This document shows, in pieces, positions 49,501 through 58,200 of a stretch of DNA of 64,000 nucleotides (within the stretch, counting starts at the first letter, position 1; each line of letters begins with the position of its first letter). The stretch is from positions 992,001 through 1,056,000 of the forward strand of contig NC_088318.1 in NCBI RefSeq assembly GCF_910592395.1, written 5' to 3'. The stretch comes from Lineus longissimus (lineage: Eukaryota > Nemertea > Pilidiophora > Heteronemertea > Lineidae). The notes below the pieces were generated by a model. It was given only the letters and a program-made list of their open reading frames with translations, ran no database searches and had not been told where the DNA came from. The position numbers were made by a program, and so were the translations under genes.

Positions 49501-52500
49501 AAAGTGAAACCACTCAAATTCCTTTCAAAACGCCATCAGAACTTACGGCTGTGATTTCATATAACAGTATTTTCTGAAAATAACCTGAAAATCAAAATTT
49601 CTCACCAAATTTTACTGAAAGGGTTACGATATGTACTGTGTTATTCAGCAAGAATGGTGGACTGACCTATTATTTAAAACAACTGTTAGGGTTTATTGGC
49701 AATATTCTTCAATTAGGATTAATATTTGGACACCGGTCAGGAGTGACCACACAGCCAAGTGCTGCATCAACAAACTGCGACAGCTGGCACAAGGAACACA
49801 CATTGTTAACAAATAATTCAATGCAATGGTCACCAGATGGAGTCCTTGTATAAACGTCTCATCAAATCACATGCGTTTTATTAATTTCGTCCACTTTTTT
49901 ATGTTGGCTTGTTTATAGACCAATTATTTCAGCAGCTCAGAGCATGGTAACGAACTCAGTCACAAAAGGCCAATTAACACCAATTACTGTCCCACCCCAT
50001 AAATTCTATAGGGTCAATTATGTCCATAACTCAGGCTCATTAGGAAAGAAGAAAGGCATTCCCTCAGTGATTTAAGGTCCCCTGGACCCGCACTAGACAC
50101 CAGACAACTTATTGCCCTGAACTGTTACTGCATAGTTAGAAGACATGGGAACGAGACAGCCCCACAGGACATTGAGCCAAGACAGTCATACTGAACACAG
50201 CCAGTTAAGAAGTCACCTCATGTCTTCACACCAAGAATTGATAAAAATAAGTCCAACTGTTCTCCTCTAAATGTGACCACATCAATCTGACCCAAGTTAT
50301 TCCTATTTGTTGGGAAGGGCAAGGACCCACACAGCCCTGAAAAAAACACCTTGTTTTATCACAAATGTCCATGAAAACACCCAAGGCCAGCTTCAGGACA
50401 ACCAACGTGTTGCCGTAACTAGCACAGAAACTTGCGATTACCTTGGACCAATATCTGACCATCGTAACCTCACTGCAACACTGCCATGTCAGGTCGCAGG
50501 CACTTTCTCAACTCTGTCACTCCAACCTACAGTACACACTCTGAGTTGGGTGGCGGCCAGAGAGAGTCTAGCAACCGGCAGCTGTGTTGACGACTATTGC
50601 TCTAAATCCATTTTTCTCATTTTCACCTTGCAGGATTTGTTAGCTCTGTGACAGGTGAGGGAACACACCAACAGGATTTATTCACAGCTGGCTAAATATC
50701 GTGGTCTGATGTGCCTGGAGGCTTAAAGGGGGGGGACTGCGGCAGCAGATGGAGTCATGGGTGCGAAAAGGGGGGCACAACAAGAGGATATGTTCAGGTG
50801 GTTCATTATTTCATGGTCTATTATGCCTAGAGGCTTGAAGGATGAGGGGAGGCGATTGAGGGGGGCTGTCAGGGAGACACAACAAGAGGATTCATTCACA
50901 GTTTGTTTGATATTTCGTGGTCTGCTCTGCCTAGAGGCTTCAGGGGTGGTGGGGGGGGTCATGGACAGCATATTGAGTCCATGGTCTGTGGTGCCTTGGC
51001 GGTTTGAGAGGACATGCAGGTGTGGAGGTAAAGGGGGATAATGGGAATGGTATACTGCCATCGGGCACACAGGAAGACTAGCGAGGGACAAGTTTTGTGT
51101 GGCCTTGATTAGGAGTAAAGACATGGCACCAGTGAGCATGTATGCCAGGCTTAAAGTAAACCAAGCGATCAAACACCAGGAATGAGGAAAAAGAAGGACG
51201 GTGTTTGGAACCAGATCTGAGACTCGAAGGAGAACTACTTACAAGTCAAAATAACATGCATCACAAGAAATAAGAATCAATGTGTCTTCATGCAAAGCCA
51301 AGTTGAAAGTGACCGACTGAGGCACGCTCCTCAATATATACAGGTGGGTCAGGACATGAACCCTCACTCATCAACCGTCCGTTCACACCTCCTCGTGTTT
51401 TAGTTTCAAAATATTTTGCTAGCCTGCATTCCTGTTGCCAGGATGATACATCAATAGCAGCCCCTTTTTCTGGATTTTCAAAGATTTTACAATTAAAGGT
51501 GTCAATCGATACCATGGAGAGAGCAATACAAATCAACACAATATACAACTTAATTTGTAAATCATTTTATGCAAGTTGACAGCAAAATCTCCCAGGGTGT
51601 TCAAGCAAATAACATTAAAGTGATACTATGATGTGATTTACAACTTTGCGGAAATACATCCGTTTTTTAATTGTTAACCCAATAACACCTGGAGGCACCC
51701 TATGACGCTCGCCGCCGATCCCCCTGGAGGCGCCCGATGACACCCACACACCCATATTCAAATTTCGCGCGCTTAGCTACTGATCTCCTTCAGAGCGCCG
51801 CCTATTAGTAATCTATGAAACTTAAGCTTTCAAATGCCTGGATGAACAAGAGGCCCAAGGGCCTGGCGCTCAGCTGAGTTGTTGCTGCGTTGTTCGTATA
51901 TATTACATTACTCGTCAAACTCTACTAAACTAAGGACTCAAAGCCTAAGGATATTAGCTTCTGGATGTATAACAGTGAATTACGGTAGACTGGCGCAATC
52001 TACTTCAAGCAAGCTCCACCCTTGCAATGTGTGCGCAAACAGATAACCTAACCTATATTGGACCATCAATTCTACACACAGCAACATGATTCATCCTCAG
52101 CTGTTACCATGATGATGATGATGATGATCCTTTTCGCAAATTGGTCGTCTTCTGTCTTTCTTCCATACTTCAGTGCCACCGGATGTAGTCTGCCCTTGTG
52201 GAGGGATCCTTTCAGCACCGGGACACAAGAATCCATGCGAATTGAATCACATGGAGAGACTAGCCCAATCACCCGCTTTTGGCTGGGTAGAAATGGGTAA
52301 ATCTCGCAGACTGGACCTTAAACTCTAATGCCGACGTGTGAGGCCGGTCTGACAGATGAGTAAGTGGGGTCCACCTAATGCAGAAGGCACCAGTTTCCCT
52401 AACTAAAAGGGTAACATTAACAAAATGCTCTACCCAACTCTATTATTGCCTAAAGGCCTGTGTACACTAGTAAAATATTAGCAACATTTTTACATTTCCA

Positions 52501-55149
52501 GTTGCAACAAATGTTGCAAAAATGTTGCGTAGTGTGTACAGAGCAAAACGCGTCTTGCAACATGTTGTAAAATTGTTGCAAATTAAATGCAATGCAATTC
52601 TTTGTTGCATGTTGTAAAAATGTTGCAAACTCTTCAGGCAATCAGAAATAGGATTTGCGTCATGTGATCTACCGGAGTTCATGTGACTTGAACAAGAAGC
52701 AGGTATAGCAACTCTCAAGTGAGTGTCTTGCTTCGTAGGGTGATGAAACCTTTTCTAGAAGTTTTTGTGTGACGGCTTGTCAGTCAGCCGCAACTCCTTT
52801 AGGCTGCGTATCCATAGGCTGTTCCGTGCCCTGCACAACATTCCCTTTTTACCGCCTGGCGCGCCACACGGACAATGAACCTTCGTTGGTGTTATTGATC
52901 GTTCCCATAGGTTATGCCGTGTCACATTGCGGGCATATATGCACTGTGGATTGGGAATATAGGCCCATATTGGGATTGAACATGTCCATTCTTTTGCGAG
53001 TGAACAACACGGAAGCAATGTCTGAGGCGAAATTAATTCAAGAGGTTCATCAACGGGAACTACTCTGGGACCCCGAAACTGATGATTATCATAACAAGCA
53101 CGAACCTGTAATTTGTCGCTTAAGTCAGGTTTTTATATACATGTACATGTCAATTTGATGTTGCAAGTGAAAATACAAGTTACTTGTATTTTCATTTTCA
53201 ATATTCATAAGAAATTGTCTTCTGAAATAATGACAGCGTGCGGATAAACGCGATTGACCGCTGCGAAATGAGGACTACAAAGGCCTACCATGACCAGAAA
53301 GGAATATCCAATGGAGACTCAGGGCATAGTGCCAGGTCACAAGGCTGTTACGCCATAACGCCACACTACACAAGGGCATACCCTATGGATACGCGGCCTT
53401 AACAGGCAGTGGTATGCCCCATCATCCACCCTCATTTTGATCCAGGGCCTGGTCCATATTCTCTTTGGTTATTTCGCCGCCTCTTCCGTCTCTTAACAAT
53501 GACAGCTAAAATTGCTGCAGAAGCACTCAAAACACATCTTCTCTCCTTGGAATCATCCATTTTCCCTCCAAAATACCTATTTCCCTTTGTTCCCACTAAA
53601 AAGTTTGCAACAATTTACCAACATGTTGTAAAAATGTTGCTAATTTGTTGCAATTTTGTTGCTAGTGAACACAGGGCCTTGAAGGGCTTGTTGCAAAATT
53701 GTTGTAAAAATGTTGGTAAAATGTTGGTAAAATGTTGGTAAAATGTTGGTAAAATGTTGGTAAAATGTTGCTAATATTTTACAAGTGTACACCCTGCTTA
53801 AGTCAAGTGAAACTCTTAACAAACCTTAGCAGAATGCCACCATTGAAATGTTGATAATAATGATAGCAAGTAAAAACTTTAAACAGATAGACTTGATTTT
53901 TTTAACCAACTGCCACATGCGGTTTTCTTTATTTAGTAAATTTTGAGGTAAGTATTACAGAATGAAATACTTGAATACTAGAATTGCCTGGCTCTTCTGA
54001 TGATTGCACTGGTGAACACCGAAGTCGATGGGATGTGCAAAGTCATAGCTCGATCCTCTCTCTTGGTCATCTTTGAGATGTGGTCACCAAATATGTTCAA
54101 ATGCAGCTGCAGATCATTCCTGTCCTGCAAAACATGATGAGGAGATAACATTTTAATTTTGATAGAATAGGTAAGCTAGCCAAGTTTTATATCAAATACA
54201 AGGCCAACAACAACTGATAAGGCGCTAGGGCCGAATGATCAAGGAAGTTCATTAATATGATTGGGAATACATTGTGATAAGAGTGATGAATCGGCCCCGT
54301 TTGAAGCATTGTGCTATGTACAGTGTGCAAGTGTCAGTGTGTATCATATCGCATTTATTGTTTGTTGACATTTCAAATCGCTGGCGTCGATCCTCAATTA
54401 CACTGTTTATGTACATTGGCAACCTTACCCGATGATATCAGAACGATGTTTATTATTGTCTTGTTTATTCACATTAGTTCTGCTATGTGACAAGAGTTAT
54501 TTGTTGAGAAATCCATGATTTAAAGCCGGACTTTGACATCGTTTCTCAGACCAACCAAGCTGCATTTCGCAGATCGTTTTTCAACGATCGTCGACGAACT
54601 ATTTCAAATTAATCACATCCAATTAAACAATCCAAGCCTTCCCTAATATCATCAACATGCAATAACACAAGCAGCCAAATATTATCGCCTATGAAATTGT
54701 GAATTTAATGAGAACTTACCTCTGAATTGACAGAACGCGATCATAGCATGGTCTCCTTACGTCTGAACTGCGCAGACTCGAGACGTGACGTTCGCTGCAT
54801 GTGTGATTGGACGTGGGATAACTCGCGCGAAATTTAAAATGCTCTTCTTGGGGGGTGCTCACTAAATTGCGCCAGTAACACCACCTGGTGAGAAATTCAT
54901 GAACTACGCCTATTGATAATGAAAGAGAAAGCTTTGCTCTATAAAATTAGATTTGATTCATGATCCCCAACTGAGAAATCAGCTGCTGGAAAAGTTTTTG
55001 GAAAATTTCGCTCGGTGCCACCTAGTGGCCAAACCGCTCATCCTGCCGGACCCACATTTGGTCTATTCAGGAGTCCTGAAGGGTCTCAACGCCTCAGAGG
55101 GAAAATCTATCGCCTATCCGCCATAGTTTTGAAACGTGCCTGTTTAACG

Positions 55150-55216
<67 letters not shown>

Positions 55217-56863
55217 GGACACTCATTCTACCATTTACTCATATGAATAGCTCAGCTTTTCAGCTGAGCTAAAAATGGTGGTTGCTGTAGAAGTTTTTGA
55301 GATATTTGACGATTAAGTTTTTTTTTCTCTTCAAGCCAGTAAATTCAGGTATGACATTTGAATTGTTGAAATGGACCGTTTGTTTGATTCTGAATGTAAA
55401 CCACCGCGACCGCGAAAATGTTCATGTTGTGACGTCATCAACGAAAACGTCGTCGGCGTAGCGCAATTTCAACGGCATCGAAGCGAGCCGTCCGGGCGGG
55501 ATTAAACTATCGATTTCTAGAAAATGTGCATTTCGATTCGAAAACCTTACCGATTTATGAGAAAGTGACGTAGTCATTTGTCAAAAACAGCTAAAACATT
55601 ATATGGTGAAATTTGACACGAGTTACCCTTTAATATCAACTCATGTAACTGTTCCGGTGTCTACTTTGACCAAAATAATACAAAATTACATGTATTTTTG
55701 GAATGCACAGTATAGTAGTACAGTGATGAGACAGCTAGTCCTATAGGTCATACAGACACAAATGATAACATGAATCTACATGGAAATGAACTGCCCTCAA
55801 AGCAGAACCGTACATCGTCACGATTAGCATAAGCGTGTACCTTTACACGAGAACGAATGTTCTAACTGTCCAACAATAGCAACAGATCTTAGCAATGGAG
55901 GATGAAACGTCGCACTTCTATTGTTAATACGCCGCTTAATGCCCTGCCCGCATGATACCGGATGATTTTTGACTTAATTGAACCAAAAGTCTGCAAGGAC
56001 ATGTGCGGCTCTCCAGACATAATTGCAGTGTCAGGATAATCGAACCTGTGCGCCTGAACCAAATGCTAAGTTAAAGTCACATGACCCTTAATTAACTTCT
56101 GCCTATTTTAGCCCGTTTCTTAGGAGTGCTTCTAAAAATACATGAGCGATTTATTAAAAACGGCCCGGAAGAATAGCGGGAAACTTGTCGGATTTTCTTA
56201 AGAAGAATGGCCACTGGTTTATTTATTCATACACTAGTACAGAATACACTAATTTATTCATGAGAGCCACAAATCTTGCAAATATCTGAGCTTATTAAAA
56301 AGTGAGCGATTCTTCAAAATTTCATTAAGTTTCGGCAAGAATGTCACATAAAATGATTAAGCCCTTTTTGAAATGTTGTCATGGGCTTAGCGTCAAATTA
56401 AAATGACCCCTGAACTCCAAAGTGTCAATATCTGATTTGGTCTGACAGATATGGGCGATAAGGTTGTGATATCGCTCCTTGGCTGGAAGAATCACTGAAT
56501 CTCTCAAAAATTCATACAATTGATCCAAGATTAAAATGTAATCAAAATCTCTTGAGTCTTAATCAAACCAGCGAAATCAGAGTTCAACCAGAAGTAAGCA
56601 TACAGAAAAATCAGGCCGTTGTTTCTGGTCCACCCTGTACATACATAATCAAACAATGACCATGTGAGCCATTTTGTTGATCAATCAATTCCCTAATTAA
56701 GATACAATTGATCCATTAGCTTGCACTTAGCATGAAAATTGCCACAAACACAGAAACAAGCATAAAATAAGCAAAACCAACAACGTAATTGGTGTAAACA
56801 CAATAAGGCCAAGATCCCTTACATCCAAATGATTTAGGTCTCTGAGCAGACCTTACCTACCAT
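40198..56863 (-). CDS. CBFA2T: CBFA2T/RUNX1T1 (ETO/MTG, nervy) family transcriptional corepressor
   Basis: Ten exons join in one frame: 56863-56857 (proposed), 49363-49226, 47717-47500, 46611-46522, 45492-45311, 44770-44511, 44294-44227, 41627-41414, 40988-40759 and 40551-40198. The total is 586 residues. NHR1/TAFH (about residues 80-175) includes [49 protein letters not shown] and [20 protein letters not shown]2 (about 310-350) includes [17 protein letters not shown] and [14 protein letters not shown]3 follows ([19 protein letters not shown]). The C-terminal MYND zinc finger keeps all seven Cys and the His ligands. Family proteins are nuclear corepressors that oligomerise through NHR2 and bind NCoR/SMRT through MYND, bridging DNA-bound factors such as bHLH proteins to histone deacetylases. 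Invertebrates usually have one copy. The order and exon phases match vertebrate RUNX1T1. Confidence 0.93.
40759..40988 (-). CDS. CBFA2T: CBFA2T exon 9 (NHR3)
   Basis: Acceptor TCTCATTCAG, donor GAG|GTTGGT. Encodes [20 protein letters not shown] and a coiled-coil-like helix to QEESSE, directly before the MYND exon as in vertebrates. Confidence 0.95.
41414..41627 (-). CDS. CBFA2T: CBFA2T exon 8 (NHR2 oligomerisation helix)
   Basis: Acceptor GTCTTCCAG, donor GCAG|GTGGGT. Encodes [20 protein letters not shown] and [15 protein letters not shown], the amphipathic tetramerisation helix. Confidence 0.95.
43985..44060 (+). repeat. tRNA-like SINE fragment in a CBFA2T intron
   Basis: GGTGGTGGCATAGTGTGCTGG resembles an A-box region and TGGGTTCAATAC a degraded B-box 45-50 bp later. 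The arms do not fold into a tRNA. Confidence 0.3.
44227..44294 (-). CDS. CBFA2T: CBFA2T exon 7 (start of NHR2)
   Basis: 68 nt between TTTTTCAG and AAT|GTGAGT. Encodes [20 protein letters not shown] plus EN, leading into the NHR2 helix. Confidence 0.9.
44511..44770 (-). CDS. CBFA2T: CBFA2T exon 6 (linker with Arg/Glu-rich run)
   Basis: Begins [20 protein letters not shown] and later has about 24 residues of alternating Arg/Glu with Met and Leu ([20 protein letters not shown]), then a Ser run. The vertebrate linker here is shorter in charged repeats. The run may form a single charged helix. Confidence 0.9.
45311..45492 (-). CDS. CBFA2T: CBFA2T exon 5 (end of NHR1)
   Basis: Encodes [20 protein letters not shown] and [13 protein letters not shown], ending in [12 protein letters not shown]; the donor GATAG|GTAAGT splits the next Arg codon. 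Confidence 0.95.
46522..46611 (-). CDS. CBFA2T: CBFA2T exon 4 (NHR1)
   Basis: 90 nt, phase 0 to 0, encoding [20 protein letters not shown] then RPFVIPFLK. Confidence 0.95.
47500..47717 (-). CDS. CBFA2T: CBFA2T exon 3 (first half of NHR1/TAFH)
   Basis: Acceptor ACTTCTTCAG, donor GTG|GTAAGT. A Gly/Asn/Pro/Ser linker precedes [19 protein letters not shown] and the rest of the TAFH helix pair, almost identical to vertebrates. Confidence 0.95.
49226..49363 (-). CDS. CBFA2T: CBFA2T exon 2 (N-terminal Ser/Thr/Pro region)
   Basis: Acceptor GTATCTTTCAG, donor ACTG|GTAAGG, phase 1. Encodes [16 protein letters not shown] and a Ser/Val/Pro-rich stretch, matching the MPDSP start of vertebrate members. 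Confidence 0.8.
50660..51015. repeat. Degenerate tandem repeat of about 100-113 bp, three copies
   Basis: Copies begin near 50664, 50770 and 50878 with ACACAACAAGAGGAT-type starts and share TTCATGGTCT or TCGTGGTCT, then TGCCTAGAGGCTT, followed by G-rich runs. Located in the long first intron of the CBFA2T-family gene. No coding capacity. Confidence 0.65.
51838..51890. repeat. AAGAGGCCC-type dispersed repeat end
   Basis: AACAAGAGGCCCAAGGGCCT followed by GGCGCTCAGCTGAG. This palindromic motif followed by a CTCA-type sequence is a repeat end seen widely in marine invertebrate genomes. A matching opposite end is at 55137-55275. Confidence 0.45.
52108..52129. repeat. (ATG)n microsatellite
   Basis: About six tandem ATG units. 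Confidence 0.85.
52799..53401. mobile_element. PIF/Harbinger-type element (597 bp) nested in the TTGCAACA element
   Basis: TIRs GGCTGCGTATCCATAGG (52802) and its partner, reverse-complemented GGCCGCGTATCCATAGG (ending 53398), are flanked by TTA on both sides. TTA fits the TWA target duplication of PIF/Harbinger. The interior encodes a MADF-like fragment, the accessory DNA-binding protein type of this superfamily, but no DDE transposase, so it is an internally deleted copy. Confidence 0.75.
53018..53128 (+). pseudogene. MADF/Myb-like DNA-binding fragment of a Harbinger element
   Basis: 37 codons from ATG to a donor-like [29 protein letters not shown] followed by DYHNKHE fits the first two helices of the MADF (Myb/SANT-like) domain. 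The remainder of the domain is missing, so this looks like the first exon of the accessory gene stranded in a deleted element. Confidence 0.55.
53703..53772. repeat. 11-bp tandem repeat GGTAAAATGTT, about six copies
   Basis: A near-perfect array in the right subterminal zone of the TIR element, identical to its internal word, suggesting local expansion. Confidence 0.85.
53928..53933 (-). promoter_or_regulatory. Poly(A) signal of the small gene
   Basis: AATAAA on the minus strand, 45 nt downstream of the TAG at 53978. Confidence 0.45.
53978..54124 (-). CDS. Candidate terminal exon of a small unrecognised gene
   Basis: After a GTTTTGCAG acceptor the minus strand stays open for 48 codons to a TAG at 53978-53980, and AATAAA follows 45 nt later (53928-53933). 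The peptide contains [20 protein letters not shown] and ends [11 protein letters not shown] do not recognise it. An upstream exon with a consensus donor ends at 54720, but its frame is closed by a TGA upstream and has no ATG, so translation may start at the internal Met. Alternatively an exon is missing or the transcript is non-coding. It lies inside the first intron of the CBFA2T-family gene, same strand. Confidence 0.35.
   Translation of the reverse strand, partial: DRNDLQLHLNIFGDHISKMTKREDRAMTLHIPSTSVFTSAIIRRARQF
54720..54790 (-). other. Candidate 5' exon of the small gene
   Basis: CAATTCAGAG|GTAAGT is a consensus donor. Upstream is CpG-richer sequence with a CCAAT-like TCCAATC about 40 bp before the presumed start. 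Two very short overlapping ATG frames precede the junction. The transcription start is guessed. Confidence 0.3.
55137..55275. repeat. (ACAG)n tract and repeat tail ending CAGCTGAGCTAAAAA
   Basis: TTTAACGGACAG is followed by about 16 tandem ACAG units (to about 55215), then TCATATGAATAGCTCAGCTT and TTCAGCTGAGCTAAAAA. This layout is the usual 3' end of the AAGAGGCCC-type invertebrate repeat whose other end is seen at 51838-51890. Confidence 0.6.
55276..56840. other. Intron sequence, nothing recognised
   Basis: Non-coding part of the proposed first intron of the CBFA2T-family gene. A CpG-rich patch at about 55400-55510 has no clear exon. No repeat structure seen. Confidence 0.4.
56857..56863 (-). 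CDS. CBFA2T: Proposed first coding exon (7 nt coding) of the CBFA2T-family gene
   Basis: ATGGTAG|GTAAGG, with G at -3 and +4 around the ATG. Joining it to the 49363 acceptor gives [16 protein letters not shown] in frame, close in layout to the vertebrate N terminus around MPDSPVD. A TATA-like box lies about 70 bp upstream. If it is not used, translation can start at the internal Met at 49341-49343. Confidence 0.4.
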
Positions 56864-56930
56864 CTCGTTGTTTACAACTCGACCCAACTGGAATTGCAGT
56901 TCAAATATTCACATGCCCACTGTTCTTGCA

Positions 56931-56936
56931 TTTATA
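56931..56936 (-). promoter_or_regulatory. TATA-like box upstream of the proposed first exon
   Basis: TATAAATGC on the minus strand, 68-74 bp before the proposed ATG. This suits a start site roughly 30 bp further down and a short 5' UTR. Single-motif evidence only. Confidence 0.3.
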
Positions 56937-58129
56937 AGGTAGTGCATCAACAATTGATGATGATGATGATAATATCAGGGGGAAGGGGCCAGGCCTATCA
57001 ATTGACCTTTAAAGTGACCTGCCCTCAACTGAGCCGTCCGCGAAATGCCACAGGTGGTCCTCAACCACCATCTGTGGGCTAGGCCTATTTAGGCCAAGAC
57101 CTGGCAGCAGCTGAGCCAGCACCTGCTGTTTCCAGGGTCGTTAGAGGGGCACTACTGGCATGAAGTAGGGGGTCAAATTGGTTGTCTATTAGGTGACCTG
57201 AAGACACACAGTTATAGATTGTGTTTGATTCAGCATCAAATAATACTCTTTCCTGTTACAAGTCTGGTAGTTTTTTAAATGTACTGGGGGATGGGAAGAA
57301 CTGTCATTGGCAACATTGTGTAATTGAATCTGCCTATAAACCACTTCAACATGCACATAACGAATCAGCAGACCATATATTGATTGGAACTTGACTAAGG
57401 TGTCAAATTAACAACTTCAGAACAGCAGCTTGTCCCAGCTGATGGCCTTTTTGCTCAAAACTGCATCTGAAACTAGACTTCAGCGAGTCGGAGAGCTTGA
57501 ATTGGGTGAGAGCTTGACTGAGCGTCCTCAACTCGTCTGGTGGAATCAGGCATTGATATTCATCAGCGGCACTCTCTGCCACAGGGGAACTGCAGTTGCT
57601 ATCTGGTTTTTGATTGGTAGCAAACTATGTTGACAATCCTGCAAGACACACTTTCATAATGGCTATGGCATTCCAGTGTGACGCATTGAGTGACAGTCCA
57701 GCTTTTCTGGACGCTCTGCTCAAAGTGACGACTAGATGCTCACTATCAAATACCAATGTTGAATGCAACGCTCCTGTGGCATAGGCTTGACAGCAGGGGC
57801 CTTTCCAGAATGTTTCACCAATGCTTACATGACAGAAGCTTCACACCATCACCGGCACAATTTAGCATTCCCTGAGAAGCGGTAAAAAGTCAACAAAATG
57901 ACATCTTTCTTACCATTTCCAGCATGTATTGTGAACCACATCCAGAGCACCCAGGCATCATGTTGGTAAATAAGCCAGCCTTGTAATGAATTTTAAAATG
58001 ACTCATCTACCCAGCACTCAGCCCATATGCGACATTTTTAAACCTATACCCTGAAAACTCTATTGCAACATCTGCTGGACCAGATACTGAAGTTGTGTTA
58101 ACTATAGAATGTAACAGCTGTGAAAACAA

Positions 58130-58200
58130 TGGCAGTGGTGGTGTAGTGAAAGAGAGATAGGTTCAAAGTCTGATGGCTGTGGGTTCGACTCCATCAAACT
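58130..58200 (+). repeat. tRNA-like SINE fragment
   Basis: GGCAGTGGTGGTGTAGTGAAAG resembles a tRNA 5' half, and GGCTGTGGGTTCGACTCCATC a T-arm with B-box. The anticodon arm is not credible, so it is a repeat, not a tRNA gene. Confidence 0.35.

Larger units (their letters stand above)
52460..53792. mobile_element. TIR element rich in TTGCAACA sub-repeats, with nested insertions
   Basis: The left end GTGTACACTAGTAAAATATT and the reverse-complemented right end GTGTACACTTGTAAAATATT match for about 30 bp. Subterminal zones are full of TTGCAACA/TGTTGTAA words, plus an 11-bp array near the right end. A second, related but diverged inner end (GTGTTCACTAGCAAC, reverse-complemented) lies at about 53640-53680, so at least two family members are nested. 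CCT flanks both outer ends, which is too short to classify it. No transposase frame is present. Confidence 0.65.

Noticed and set aside
53409-53741. 110-codon plus-strand frame
   Set aside because: It lies across the subterminal TTGCAACA repeats and the 11-bp array of the TIR element; low complexity, no domain.
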